Below are positions 36,301 to 45,300 of a stretch of 64,000 nucleotides of DNA, piece after piece. The notes beneath the pieces were generated by a model, which had not been told where the DNA came from, did no database searches, and was given only the letters and a program-made list of their open reading frames with translations. This DNA is from Moorena sp. SIOASIH (GTDB taxonomy: Bacteria > Cyanobacteriota > Cyanobacteriia > Cyanobacteriales > Coleofasciculaceae), in assembly GCF_010671925.1 (NCBI RefSeq), contig NZ_JAAHIH010000007.1, forward strand, positions 124,001 to 188,000. Direction: 5' to 3'. The position numbers and the translations under genes are program-made. Position 1 is the first letter of the stretch; the number at the start of each line of letters is the position of its first letter.

Positions 36301-39300
36301 GTTTTCTTGTTGGAGTAGTTGTTGGAGTTTGGTGGTAGCTTCTGATGGTGTTAACCCACTTAGGTCTTTTTTGGGTAGTTCTAATTCAAAAGAGGGTTTA
36401 ATTATTTGTACTGGTGTGCCGTTGATTTCACTGAAAGTGGTTCTGAGGGTTTCATGGCGAGCGATGATTTGGTTGATACTTTTTTCTAGGGCTACATAGT
36501 CTAGTTTTCCTACTAGATTTAGGGTTAATGGCATATTGTAGGCGTTGCTACTCAAGGCCATTTTTTCTATAAACCATAGCCTTTGTTGAGCAAAGGATAA
36601 CGGTGGGGGGTTTTCATTTTCCTCTCTTGGTTGAATGGCTACAGTCTCTACAGGTTGGCTTTGAGCTAAATATATCTCTATTTCCTTAGCCAGACTGGCC
36701 ACATCTGAATTCTCAAATAGCTTTATGAGGGGTAACTCTATATTGAGGAGTTGTCGCACCCGAGACACAACCTGAGTAACCATCAAAGAATGGCCACCCA
36801 AATCAAAGAAGTTATCATGTATTCCCACCTGTTCTATACCCAACACTTCTTTCCAAATCTCTGCTAATGCTTTCTGTGTCTCCGTTTCAGGAGCCACATA
36901 CTCCGTTGACGCACTAATAGCTAAATCTGGTGCTGGTAAAGCCTTACGGTCTACTTTTCCATTCGGTGTCAGTGGCAGTTGCGACAACACCATCAACCCT
37001 GATGGCACCATATACTCTGGCAACCGCTCTTTCAGATACTGTTTCAATTTATTTATTTGTTCTGTCTCTGATATTTCAGGGACTGAAATTTCGCTTTCTA
37101 GCACTAGGTAGGCCACTATACGTTTATTACCTAGGTTGTCTTCAGTGGCTAATACTACTGTTTCTTTAACTATGGGATTTTGAGTTAGGGTAGCTTCTAT
37201 TTCTCCTGTTTCAATGCGATATCCTCGCACTTTTACCTGATGGTCTATCCGCCCGATAAATTCTATGTTGCCATCAGCTAGATAACGACATAAGTCTCCT
37301 GTTTTGTATAATTTTGCTATTTTTGAGTCGTCAAAGGGATGAGGAATAAATTTGGAGGCTGTCAGTTCGGGGCGGTTGTGGTAGCCTATTGCTAAACCAT
37401 CTCCTCCAATATGAAGTTCTCCAGGCACTCCTATGGGCACTGGTTGTAATTGGGAGTCGAGGATATATATTTGGGTGTTAGATATTGGCTTACCTATGGA
37501 CAGATTTGTTGCTCCTTCTGCTACTTTAGTCACCTTGTACCATGAAGAGAATGTAGTGTTTTCTGTCGGTCCATACACATGAAGCAATCTTTCTGGTGCC
37601 CCTTTTTCAAGTACCTGTTTCACTGATTTCGGGTCTACTGCCTCTCCTCCAAATAACAAATGTTTCAAGGTACTGAATGCTTCTGGTCCTGAGTAGGCTA
37701 ACTGATTAAATAAAGCTGTTGTCAAAAACAGTGTAGTAATTTTTTCTTGTTTGATATAGTTGACAAACTCTTGAGGAGAAAGGAGTACAGATTTGGGAAT
37801 TACTACTGCCACTGCTCCGTGTAATAAAGCTCCCCAAATTTCAAATGTGGCTGCATCAAAAGAGGTGTTGGAAACTTGAGCTACTCGGTCTGTTGGCTCC
37901 AATTGCACATAGTTGGTGTTGCTAAAAAGCCGAACTACTCCTTGATGAGGAATAGTTACTCCTTTTGGTTGACCCGTTGAACCTGAAGTATAGATAACGT
38001 AAGCTAACTGATTAGCTGTTACCTGATTTTCGGGCATTTGCTGACTCTGTTGATTAATAATTTCGGAATCTGTATCCAAACAAATCACAGTTCCTATAGT
38101 TCCCGATAGATGATGCTGCCATTTTTCTTGAGTCAAGATGATGGATAGTTGTGCATCTTCTACCATGTAATTGAGACGGGAAGTTGGATAATTCGGGTCT
38201 AATGGCACATAAGCTCCTCCGGCTTTGAGTATGGCGAGTATTCCTACTACCATCTCTACTGAACGATCTACACATATTCCCACTAAGGTTTCTGGAACTA
38301 CTCCCAATTTTTGCAAGTAATGGGCTAGTTGATTGGCTTTGCTATTTAATTGGGAGTAGGTCAGCTTTTGTTGTTCAAATACTACTGCTATGGCATCTGG
38401 TGTTTTCTCTACCTGCTCTTCAAATAACTGATGGATACATTTGTCTTTGGGGTAATCTGTTTTCGTATTGTTCCACTCCACAAGTATCCGATCTAGCTCT
38501 AGCTGTGTCATTAATGGCAACTGGCTAATAGGTCGCTCGGGAGTCTCTACTGCTGCTGATAGTAAGTTTTCATAATGTGACACCATGCGACTAATTGTTT
38601 CGGCTGAGAACAAGTCTGTGTTATAGGCACAGAATCCTTTGATTTCTTCTCCTACTGGCCACAAATGTAATTCTATATCAAACCTCACTTCTTCCATCCA
38701 TCGCTCCCAATCTAACTCTATCTCTAAGTTAGGCAGGCTGAAGGATGGTTTGAAGATTTCCGACTGCTGAACAGCAAACGACACTTGAAACAAGGGGTTT
38801 TGTGATAGAGACCTTTGAGGTTGCAACTCTTCGACCAATTTCTCAAAGGGTATGTCTTGGTGACCATAAGCTTCTAGGACTGTTTGTTTGACTCTGTTTA
38901 ATACTTCTGTGAAGCTTGGTTCCCCTCCCAGGTCTGTATACATGACTAGGGAGTTGACAAAGAAACCTATCAACCCTTCTATTTCACTGCGGTTGCGGTT
39001 AGCTATCGGTGTTCCTACTGCTACACTTTCTTGACCACTGTAACGAGACAGCAATACTTTGAATACTGCTAACAGGGTCATAAATAGGGTCGTTCCCTGC
39101 TTTTGGGTGAGTTGTTTAACTTTTGATGTTAGTGCTGCTGGTATGTTGATCGGTATACCTGCTCCATTAAAAGTTTGAACTGCAGGTCGGGGATGGTCTG
39201 TGGGTAGTTGTAGTTGGGGTAGGTCTTGCAGCTTTTGCTTCCAGTAGTTGAGTTGGGTTTCTAGGATTTCACCTTGCAAGTAGTTCCTTTGCCAAACTGC

Positions 39301-40059
39301 AAAATCTGCATATTGTATGGGCAACTCTGGTAATGGGGATGGTTGGTCTTCCAGGATAGCAGTGTAAATAGCTGAGAGTTCTTTGGCTAATACTGTGCCT
39401 GACCAACCATCGCCTGCTATGTGATGTAATGTGATTTGCAGTATGTGTTCTGTTGTTCCTAGTTGGTACAACTGAGTGCGTATGGGGGGATCTACTTCTA
39501 GATTGAATTTTTGTTCATTTTCTTGTTGGAGTAGTTGTTGGAGTTTGGTGGTAGCTTCTGATGGTGTTAATCCACTTAGGTCTTTTTTCGGCAGTTGTAG
39601 TTCAAAAGAGGGTTTAATTATTTGTACTGGTGTGCCGTTGATTTCACTGAAGGTTGTTCTCAGAGTTTCATGGCGAGCAATGATTTTGTTGATAGTTGTT
39701 TGTAGGGCTACATAGTCTAATTTCCCTACTATATTTAAGATTAATGGTACATTGTAGGTGTTGCTACTCAAGCCCATTTTTTCTATAAACCATAGCCTTT
39801 GTTGTGCATAGGATAATAGTGGGGGTTTGCCGTTTCGCTCAATAGGTTTTATTTGAGACTGCTGTGAGTATACAGATTGTTTGGCAGTGTGCAAAAAGCT
39901 GATTACTTCTTCTTTACGTTCTCGCAGTTGAGCCAGCAATGTGGGTGTAAGTTTTCCTTCAGGAGCACTATAGTGTAGTTGCTCTCCTTCAAGCCAAAGT
40001 TGGATATCTTGGTTGCGAAGCTCAAGTAAAAACTCTTCTATCATTTGCATTTGTTTCAT
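30346..40059 (-). CDS. NRPS 2: docking-C-A-PCP-C-A(PRMT-like MT + N-MT)-PCP-TE
   Basis: 3237 aa, two modules. A TubC-like docking domain (1-57) leads to C with HHIAGDGWS (about 210). The first A domain has the P-loop TSGSTGQPKG (about 690) and pocket code D-A-F-F-L-G-V-T-F-K, read as Ile/Val-like. The first PCP is DLGGHSL (about 1090). The second C has HHIASDGWS (about 1285). The second A has TSGSTGKPKG (about 1766) and code D-A-S-T-V-A-A-V-C-K, a Phe-type pocket with Ser at the Trp239 position, read as Tyr. Between A8 and A9 two methyltransferases are inserted: a PRMT-like one (about 2065-2395, VVEIGTGKD, SEIVGAIGG) and a backbone N-MT (about 2420-2690, VWEIGCGTG). PCP (about 2910) and TE with GWSFGG (about 3043) follow. 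Product part: Ile/Val then N,O-dimethyl-Tyr, released by TE. Confidence 0.93.
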   Translation of the reverse strand: MKQMQMIEEFLLELRNQDIQLWLEGEQLHYSAPEGKLTPTLLAQLRERKEEVISFLHTAKQSVYSQQSQIKPIERNGKPPLLSYAQQRLWFIEKMGLSSNTYNVPLILNIVGKLDYVALQTTINKIIARHETLRTTFSEINGTPVQIIKPSFELQLPKKDLSGLTPSEATTKLQQLLQQENEQKFNLEVDPPIRTQLYQLGTTEHILQITLHHIAGDGWSGTVLAKELSAIYTAILEDQPSPLPELPIQYADFAVWQRNYLQGEILETQLNYWKQKLQDLPQLQLPTDHPRPAVQTFNGAGIPINIPAALTSKVKQLTQKQGTTLFMTLLAVFKVLLSRYSGQESVAVGTPIANRNRSEIEGLIGFFVNSLVMYTDLGGEPSFTEVLNRVKQTVLEAYGHQDIPFEKLVEELQPQRSLSQNPLFQVSFAVQQSEIFKPSFSLPNLEIELDWERWMEEVRFDIELHLWPVGEEIKGFCAYNTDLFSAETISRMVSHYENLLSAAVETPERPISQLPLMTQLELDRILVEWNNTKTDYPKDKCIHQLFEEQVEKTPDAIAVVFEQQKLTYSQLNSKANQLAHYLQKLGVVPETLVGICVDRSVEMVVGILAILKAGGAYVPLDPNYPTSRLNYMVEDAQLSIILTQEKWQHHLSGTIGTVICLDTDSEIINQQSQQMPENQVTANQLAYVIYTSGSTGQPKGVTIPHQGVVRLFSNTNYVQLEPTDRVAQVSNTSFDAATFEIWGALLHGAVAVVIPKSVLLSPQEFVNYIKQEKITTLFLTTALFNQLAYSGPEAFSTLKHLLFGGEAVDPKSVKQVLEKGAPERLLHVYGPTENTTFSSWYKVTKVAEGATNLSIGKPISNTQIYILDSQLQPVPIGVPGELHIGGDGLAIGYHNRPELTASKFIPHPFDDSKIAKLYKTGDLCRYLADGNIEFIGRIDHQVKVRGYRIETGEIEATLTQNPIVKETVVLATEDNLGNKRIVAYLVLESEISVPEISETEQINKLKQYLKERLPEYMVPSGLMVLSQLPLTPNGKVDRKALPAPDLAISASTEYVAPETETQKALAEIWKEVLGIEQVGIHDNFFDLGGHSLMVTQVVSRVRQLLNIELPLIKLFENSDVASLAKEIEIYLAQSQPVETVAIQPREENENPPPLSFAQQRLWFIEKMALSSNAYNMPLTLNLVGKLDYVALEKSINQIIARHETLRTTFSEINGTPVQIIKPSFELELPKKDLSGLTPSEATTKLQQLLQQENELSFNLEVDPPIRAQLFQLGTTEHILQITLHHIASDGWSLTVLPKELSAIYTATLFEKPSPLPELPIQYADFAVWQKNYLQGQTLSSQLNYWKQKLQDLPQLQLPTDHPRPPVETFNGAGIPINIPAALTSKVKQLTQNQGTTLFMTLLAVFKVLLSRYSGQESVAVGSAIANRNRLEIEGLIGFFVNSLVMYTDLGGFPSFTEVLNRVKQTALEAYSHQDIPFEKLVEDLQPERSLSQNPLFQVSFAVQQEEIFKPSFSLPNLEVGWYEGAGAEMTVRFDLELHLWPIGEEIKGFCAYNRDLFEVETISRMVSHYKNLLLAAVENPERPISQLPLMTEPELDQILVEWNNTITDYPTDKCIHQLFEEQVEKTPDAVAVVFEEQKLTYSQLNSKANQLAHYLQKLGVVPETLVGICVERSVEMVVGLLAILKAGGAYVPLDPAYPQERLEYMFADSQVSVLLTQEQILAQLPQHQAQVVFLDKDWEKIATETPEKVESEVSPQNLAYVIYTSGSTGKPKGVLVEHKGLCNLATVQMQGFQVNSNSRVVQFASLSFDASISEIVIALGSGASLYMGSRDTLMPGVGMSQWLRNNKITHITIPPSALAVMPKEELPSLKTIVVAGEACPPELISQWSVGRQFVNAYGPTESTVCATMAECSPECSVPPIGRPISNTQIYILDRNLQPVPIGVPGEIYISGVGLARGYLNQPQLTQEKFISHPLRNLTEERLYKTGDLARYLPDGNIEFLGRIDNQVKIRGFRIEPGEIESVLRRHPQVQQAVVIDREDNPGNKRLVAYFVPEPELEQNIQKMKGIELWPSIAEYYVYDELLYYAMTNDHRRNHSYQVAINQLVKERVVVEIGTGKDAILARFCAQAGAKKIYAIERDQETSQLAKACVDKLGLSAQIEIIHGDAMTVNLPELADVCVSEIVGAIGGCEGAAVIINNTRRFLKPDGAMIPERSVTKIAAVTLPEPLLNQPRFTKVSGYYTQKIFEQVGYPFDLRVCIKGFPQANLLSNREIFEDLDFTKSLDTDLTHQIQLRIEKSGRLDGFLVWLNLHTIEGECIDILEHEHSWLPVYFPVFEPGIDVSEGDVIEAVCSRKLCENNLNPDYAIQGRILRQQGEDIDFEHISYHWKQQFKQTPFYQRLFAETETVSTSSLQLLDTHINSWQNLFNQLIKENKSEVTDSLFNTRGWISNYDNQPIPVEQMRIWAGDIVTQVLAQKPESVWEIGCGTGMLLFQIAPQTQNYYGTDISNVSLEYIKQQIEPEPDKYGHVSLAQKRAEDMADIAPNSFDAVLLSSIVQYFPSVEYLLQVIENSIRVVKPGGMIFLGDIRSWPLMKAFHSSVQLYQATPSLSRQQLKEKIDIKMEQETELLVSPELFVALKEKHPEITHVQIRLQRGREQNELNKYRYSVLLHIEAQPGKVITPTVESGAAVSVQQIETYLRDIGPESICFSGLVNGRVANDVELVEWLSQPESKQNVQQLRQFLESKQTKSIDPERLYELSASLGYSLELCWSGQGSPELMDGVFVRSELAKEGIVLTPLTQKSVVASNWNNYGNNPLSSQFRKELIPQLREYLQSRLPEYMVPSGLMVLSQLPLTPNGKVDRKALPELDVASRYQNQEYIAPRDRQELLLLKIWEDLLGIHQISIKDNFFDLGGHSLLAVRLMKYIENELGKSLALSTLFQSPTVEELAAVLRQESISSFSPLFPINPNGSKVPIFCIHPGGGTAFCYFELAKLLGTEQPFYGLQALGIEKGQEPLTRVEDMASLYLSAIREVQPNGPYTLLGWSFGGAVALQMAYELTIQGEQVAFLGLLDTYAPSKLPDEQNLVEVEGEEVVFQLFGGTVSIPTEEFQKLAPEERTVFILKKAQQANVVPLDFQVADIERLLKVLELNYNAMRSYSPPNYSGSMILFKPEKGSLGFSQEVIAAMGQTLGWAEESIGEVKVETVPGYHEYMVYPPSVTILAKKLQACIEKALSNRSYSQ

Positions 40060-40061
40060 AC

Positions 40062-43000
40062 CTATATAACTCCTTGATTACGTTGGTTAGCTGTGTTATT
40101 TTGGGTAATTTGATGTGTTTTAGCCGCCCAAATACACGCATCTATATACTTACTTATACTTTCCACTGTAGAAGATTCAAATATTTTGTTTAAAGGAAAC
40201 TCTATGTCAAAAGCTTGTGGTATTCGAGATACAACTTGAGTTGCTTTCAAAGAATGCCCACCCAAATCAAAAAAGAAGTTATCATGTATTCCCACCTTTT
40301 CTATTCCTAACACTTCTTGCCAAATCTCTGTTAATACTTTCTGTGTCTGTGTCTGGGGAGCTACATACTCCGTTGACACACTACTAGCCACATCCGGTAC
40401 AGGCAAAGCTTTACGGTCTACCTTACCGTTAGGAGTCAGAGGCAGTTGCGACAACACCATCAACTCCGATGGCATCATATATTCTGGCAACCGCAACTCC
40501 AGATACTCTCTCAACTGTGGTACCAGTTGCTTTCCTAGCTCGGAACTCAAGGGATTATTCCCATAATGATGCCAGTTACTTGCTACCACCGATTTTTGAG
40601 TTAGGGGTGTTAACACTATCCCTTCTTTAGCTAACTCACTGCGCACAAATACCCCATCCATCAATTCTCCTCTTCCTTCTGCAGACCAACACAACTCTAA
40701 GCTATACCCATTATCCGAACTCAGTTCATATAACCTCTCTGGGTCGATGCCATTGACTGCCTTTGACTCTAACGTCTGCCTCAACTGCTGCACATTCTGT
40801 TTTGATTCTGGCTGTGATAACAACTCCACTAAACCTACGTCATTAGCTACTCTGCCATTGACTAAACCACTAAAGCAAATTGATTCTGGCTCATGGTCTC
40901 GCAGATAAGTTTCTATCTCTTGAGCACTCATATCCGCTCCACTTTCTACAGTCGGTGCTATTATTGATGCTGCTTGGGCTTCTATATGCAACAGTACGCT
41001 ATAGCGATATTTATTCATTTCGTTTTGCTCCCTTCCCCTCTCTAAACGTATTTGTACATGAGTTATTTCTGGGTGTTTTTCTTTGAGAGCTACAAACAAC
41101 TCTGGTGATATTAGCAATTCTTGCTCCTGCTCCATTTGTTTGTCTATCTTTAGCTTGAGTTGTTCTACTGACAATGATGGAGTTGCTTGATACAGTTGCA
41201 CCGAACTGTGAAATGCTTTCATTAATGGTAAACTCTGGATATCCCCTAAGAAAATTATCCCTCCTGGTTTGACTATCCGAATTGCCTCAGATATTACTTG
41301 TAACAAATACTCTACATTCATAAAGTATTGAATCACCGAGTTTATAATCACCATATCGAAGCTTTGAGATGCTATGTCACCTATCTCATCTGCTCTTTTC
41401 TGTGCTAAATTGACATGAGCATATTTCTCTGGTTCCTGGAGTATTTGTTGTTGGATATACTCTAGTGAAATCCTAGATATATCGATGCCATCATAGGCTT
41501 GTGTGTGGGGTGCTATTTGAAATAGTAGCAACCCGGTTCCACAACCTATTTCATATACTTTTTTCGGTTTATGTGCTAATACTTGACCTACAATATCCCC
41601 TGCCCAAATTCGCATTTGAATTTCTGCTAAGGATTGGTTGTCGTAACTGCTGCGCCAACCTGAGATGTTGAATAATGGGTCAGTTACTTCACTCTTCTGT
41701 TCATCAATTTGTTGGTTAAATAGGTTTTGCCAACTATTGATTTGAGTGTTTGAGAGTTCTGGGTTTGATGTGATACTGCTTTCAACTTCAGGTACTATAT
41801 ATGCTACTAGACCTTGAGCACCTGAGTTATCTTCCCTGGCTACTACTACTGTTTGTTTTACACTGGGATGTTGAGTTAAGGTTGCTTCTATTTCTCCAGT
41901 TTCTATCCGGTATCCTCGCACTTTAACTTGGTGGTCTATCCGCCCGATAAATTCTATATTCCCATCACCTAGATAACGGCCTAAATCCCCCGTATTATAT
42001 AATTTTGACTTTTGAATTCCCTCAAGGAGGGGGTTGACTTTTGAGTTGTCAAAGGGATTGGGGATAAATCTCTGATTTGTTAAATCCTCTCGGTTGAGAT
42101 ACCCACGAGCTAAACCAACACCACCGATATAAATTTCACCAGGTACTCCTATGGGGACTGGTTGTAAATTTCTGTCTAGGATGTAGATTTGAGTATTGCC
42201 GATCGCCCTACCTATGGATGCCACAGAAGACTCTGGTGAGCATTCGGCCATGGTAGCACATACTGTTGATTCTGTTGGTCCGTAGGCGTTCACAAATTGT
42301 CGCCCCACAGACCACTGAGATATTAGCTCTGGTGGGCAAGCTTCTCCTGCTACTACTATGGTCTTTAAATCAGGTAATTCTTCTTTGGGCATCACTGCCA
42401 GAGCTGAGGGGGGTATCGTGATATGGGTGATTTTGTTATTCCGCAACCACTGACTCATACCCACTCCAGGCATTAAGGTATCTCGGCTGCCCATATACAA
42501 ACTGGCTCCTGAACCTAAAGCCATGACTATTTCCCAGATGGAGGCATCGAAACTTAATGATGCGAACTGAACGACTCTGCTGTTGGAGTTGACTTGAAAT
42601 CCTTGCATTTGAACTGTAGCCAGATTACACAGTCCCTTGTGTTCTACCAAGACTCCTTTCGGTTTACCTGTGGAACCTGATGTATAAATTACATAAGCTA
42701 AATTTTGGGGGCTGACTTCACTCTCTACTTTTTCTGGTGTTTCTGTGGCTATTTTTTCCCAATCTTTATCTAGAAAGACTACTTGGGCTTGATGTTGGGG
42801 GAGTTGAGCTAATAATTGTTCTTGAGTTAGTAACACTGACACTTGGGAGTCAGCGAACATATATTCTAGGCGTTCTTGGGGATAGGCCGGGTCTAATGGC
42901 ACATAAGCTCCTCCGGCTTTGAGTATGGCTAATAAACCTACTACCATCTCTACTGAACGCTCTACACATATTCCCACTAGGGTTTCTGGAACTACTCCCA

Positions 43001-44720
43001 ATTTTTGCAAGTAATGGGCTAGTTGATTGGCTTTACTATTTAATTGGGAATAGGTCAGCTTTTGTTCTTCAAATACTACTGCTATTGCATTTGGTTTTTT
43101 CTCTACCTGTTCCTCAAATAACTGATGAATACATTTGTCATTTGGGTAATCTGTTTTCGTATTGTTCCATTCTACCAGTATTTGGTCTAGCTCTACCTCT
43201 GTCATTAATGGTAGTGCTGTTACTCTCTGTTGCGGATCGTTCACTATCTCTTCTAACAAGTTCTGGAAATGACCAGCAATTCGGGCAATAGTTTGCTCAT
43301 CAAATAACTCAGCATTGTATTTTAAGAACCCAACCAGAGATGAGTCTTCTTCAAACATTTCCAGGAATAAATCATATTGACTTTCATACTGTTCGAGTAA
43401 AAATGGTTCTACTTCAAGTCCTCCCCAATTCATCAAGGTTTTTTTGCTGCTAAAAAAACACTTTGGCACATCTTGAGATTCCTGGAATTTTTTTAGTACA
43501 AAGCCAGCCTGAAAAAGAGGAGCACGACTGGAGTCACGTTCTAGCTGTAACTTATCTACCAATAAAGCAAAGGGATAATCTTGATGAGCTAGTGCTCCCA
43601 GGACTGTCTGGCGTACTTGAGAGAGGAAATCTCTAAAAGAGAGATTCCCTGACAAATCTGCTCTCATCACTACTGAGTCCACAAAGTAACCAACAAGAGA
43701 AGCAAACTCCGCTTTTGTTCTACCAGAAGTAAGAGAACCTACTAAAATATCCTCTTGACCGGTGTAACGATACAGAAGCACTTGAAAAGCAGCCAACAGA
43801 GTCATATAAAGAGTTGCACCCTCTGTTTGAGCTAGTTCCTTCAGTTGTTCAGTCAACTTTTCGGATAATTTGAAGGGATAGCTGCCACCATTATCAATCT
43901 GTATAGGGGGTCGTGGTTTGTCTGTAGGCAAATTCAATACAGGTAATTCCCCGCCCAATCTTTGTTGCCAATAGTTCCATAGTTGTTCTCCTTCTTGTCC
44001 TTCTACTAACTCCTTTTGCCAACTAACATAATCTTGATAAGAATACTGTAGTGGTGGTAGGGATGCCTCAAGCCCATTTAGTTGAGCTTGGTAAAGTTGT
44101 GGTAGCTCTTTGGCAATTAAGTTCCATGACCAACCATCTAAAGCAATGTGGTGTATTGTCAGTAACATAATATGGTCTTGCTCGGAACAAGTGAACCACC
44201 TAACTCGCATAACTGGTTCTGTTTCTAGGTTAAAAGGATGTCTGTGAGCTTCAACTACCTTTTTGTTTAACTCCTCTTCACTCCAACTAGAAGCATCTAT
44301 CTGTAAGAAGTCTAACTCTTGATGTTGATGTAGTTGTTGGATTGGTTGTTCGCCCAACTTCGGGAATTTACTCCGTAGTAGCGGATGTCTTTCCCTTAGA
44401 GCTTGAAAAACTTGTTGCCAAATAGTTATATCTACCTTAGAGTAGATCCGAACCGAAAATGACACATTATGATTATGACCCTGGGGTGATAGCTGCCACA
44501 AAAACCAGAGACCTTTTTGACCATAAGAGAGGGGATGGACTTGGGATATATCTGGATTTTCCCTTAGTAACTGTAAGATTTCTGATTTATACTGCTCTAA
44601 TTCGGCCATAACATCAGTGGTCAGTACTTCTTGGGAACCTTCAGTTCTTAACTTTCCTTCATCACTCCATAATTTAACCCCTTTGAGAGAAAGGTCTTGT
44701 AAGAATTGAATTAAGTTCAT
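40062..44720 (-). CDS. NRPS 1: docking-C-A(N-MT)-PCP, predicted N-methyl-Phe
   Basis: 1552 aa, one module. A TubC-like docking domain (1-55) precedes C with HHIALDGWS (about 190). The C domain starts HPLSYGQKGLWFLWQLSP, the form usual when the donor is a PKS or acyl carrier. The A domain has TSGSTGKPKG (about 687) and code D-A-W-T-V-A-A-V-C-K, a standard Phe code. An N-methyltransferase (KVYEIGCGTGLLLF, about 1070) is inserted between A8 and A9, and the A10 Lys is in NGKVDRKAL (about 1430). PCP DLGGHSLKATQ (about 1488) ends the protein; there is no TE. The stop is two bases before the NRPS 2 ATG. A ketosynthase relic stands 27 bp upstream, so the expected upstream PKS module is missing. Confidence 0.93.
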   Translation of the reverse strand: MNLIQFLQDLSLKGVKLWSDEGKLRTEGSQEVLTTDVMAELEQYKSEILQLLRENPDISQVHPLSYGQKGLWFLWQLSPQGHNHNVSFSVRIYSKVDITIWQQVFQALRERHPLLRSKFPKLGEQPIQQLHQHQELDFLQIDASSWSEEELNKKVVEAHRHPFNLETEPVMRVRWFTCSEQDHIMLLTIHHIALDGWSWNLIAKELPQLYQAQLNGLEASLPPLQYSYQDYVSWQKELVEGQEGEQLWNYWQQRLGGELPVLNLPTDKPRPPIQIDNGGSYPFKLSEKLTEQLKELAQTEGATLYMTLLAAFQVLLYRYTGQEDILVGSLTSGRTKAEFASLVGYFVDSVVMRADLSGNLSFRDFLSQVRQTVLGALAHQDYPFALLVDKLQLERDSSRAPLFQAGFVLKKFQESQDVPKCFFSSKKTLMNWGGLEVEPFLLEQYESQYDLFLEMFEEDSSLVGFLKYNAELFDEQTIARIAGHFQNLLEEIVNDPQQRVTALPLMTEVELDQILVEWNNTKTDYPNDKCIHQLFEEQVEKKPNAIAVVFEEQKLTYSQLNSKANQLAHYLQKLGVVPETLVGICVERSVEMVVGLLAILKAGGAYVPLDPAYPQERLEYMFADSQVSVLLTQEQLLAQLPQHQAQVVFLDKDWEKIATETPEKVESEVSPQNLAYVIYTSGSTGKPKGVLVEHKGLCNLATVQMQGFQVNSNSRVVQFASLSFDASIWEIVMALGSGASLYMGSRDTLMPGVGMSQWLRNNKITHITIPPSALAVMPKEELPDLKTIVVAGEACPPELISQWSVGRQFVNAYGPTESTVCATMAECSPESSVASIGRAIGNTQIYILDRNLQPVPIGVPGEIYIGGVGLARGYLNREDLTNQRFIPNPFDNSKVNPLLEGIQKSKLYNTGDLGRYLGDGNIEFIGRIDHQVKVRGYRIETGEIEATLTQHPSVKQTVVVAREDNSGAQGLVAYIVPEVESSITSNPELSNTQINSWQNLFNQQIDEQKSEVTDPLFNISGWRSSYDNQSLAEIQMRIWAGDIVGQVLAHKPKKVYEIGCGTGLLLFQIAPHTQAYDGIDISRISLEYIQQQILQEPEKYAHVNLAQKRADEIGDIASQSFDMVIINSVIQYFMNVEYLLQVISEAIRIVKPGGIIFLGDIQSLPLMKAFHSSVQLYQATPSLSVEQLKLKIDKQMEQEQELLISPELFVALKEKHPEITHVQIRLERGREQNEMNKYRYSVLLHIEAQAASIIAPTVESGADMSAQEIETYLRDHEPESICFSGLVNGRVANDVGLVELLSQPESKQNVQQLRQTLESKAVNGIDPERLYELSSDNGYSLELCWSAEGRGELMDGVFVRSELAKEGIVLTPLTQKSVVASNWHHYGNNPLSSELGKQLVPQLREYLELRLPEYMMPSELMVLSQLPLTPNGKVDRKALPVPDVASSVSTEYVAPQTQTQKVLTEIWQEVLGIEKVGIHDNFFFDLGGHSLKATQVVSRIPQAFDIEFPLNKIFESSTVESISKYIDACIWAAKTHQITQNNTANQRNQGVI
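40070..40075 (-). promoter_or_regulatory. Ribosome binding site of NRPS 2 inside the NRPS 1 reading frame
   Basis: AAGGAG on the minus strand, ten nt before the NRPS 2 ATG, lies within the last codons of NRPS 1. This indicates translational coupling of the two synthetases. Confidence 0.75.
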
Positions 44721-44747
44721 AGTTCTACCTTGATCCAGTTATTTTCT

Positions 44748-45300
44748 TTAATGAACTGCTACTAGGGATGAGGAACAAGCTGTATCTATTGCCATGCTCG
44801 GCCCAAGGAAGTCGAAAAAGTACGAGAGACGATTTGCATTGATACAATTTAGGTTACCAGTACCAGTATAGGTAGTAAAGTTACTGGTGTTTTGGGCAAT
44901 GAGTTCGTAGTAGTCGAAGCTTGATATACCCATAAATACGCCTGTAGGCGTACCTGCTAATTCTTCTGGTGGTTGTCCTGCGTCTTCTAAAGCTTCCCAA
45001 GCTAGTTCCAGCAATAGCCGTTGCTGTGGGTCCATTGTTTGGGTTTCTCGGGGAGAAATACCAAAAAATTGTGGGTCAAACTTATCTACTTGTTCTAAAA
45101 AGCCTCCCCATTTAGTGTTCATTTTCCCTGGTTTGGTGGCATCTCGGTCATAAAATAATTCGTTATCCCATCCGGGCAGGTGGTACTTCTGTTATTGCAT
45201 CTACACCATTGCATAATAATTCCCAAAATGCTTCTAGATTTTTAGCTCCTGGAAAACGGCATCCCATACCTATAATTGCAATTGGTTCTTGATTTATCAT
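44748..45300 (-). pseudogene. Truncated, frameshifted polyketide ketosynthase N-terminus
   Basis: Reading from ATG at 45300: MINQEPIAIIGMGCRFPGAK...EVPPARMG, then a stop caused by one extra base near 45167. The correct frame resumes as WDNELFYDRDATKPGKM and continues through MDPQQRLLLELAWEALEDAG, GISSFDYYEL and the active-site DTACSSSLVAVH, where it ends in TAA. Only about the first 180 of about 420 KS residues remain, and everything after the catalytic Cys is gone. NRPS 1 starts 27 bp later. This is a PKS module lost by a frameshift and a deletion whose junction lies at the NRPS 1 leader. A sequencing error could explain the frameshift but not the truncation. Confidence 0.82.

Noticed and set aside
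30346..44720. Many 60-90-aa frames antisense to the NRPS genes
   Set aside because: Mirror frames of conserved NRPS motifs, repeated at equivalent places in each module.
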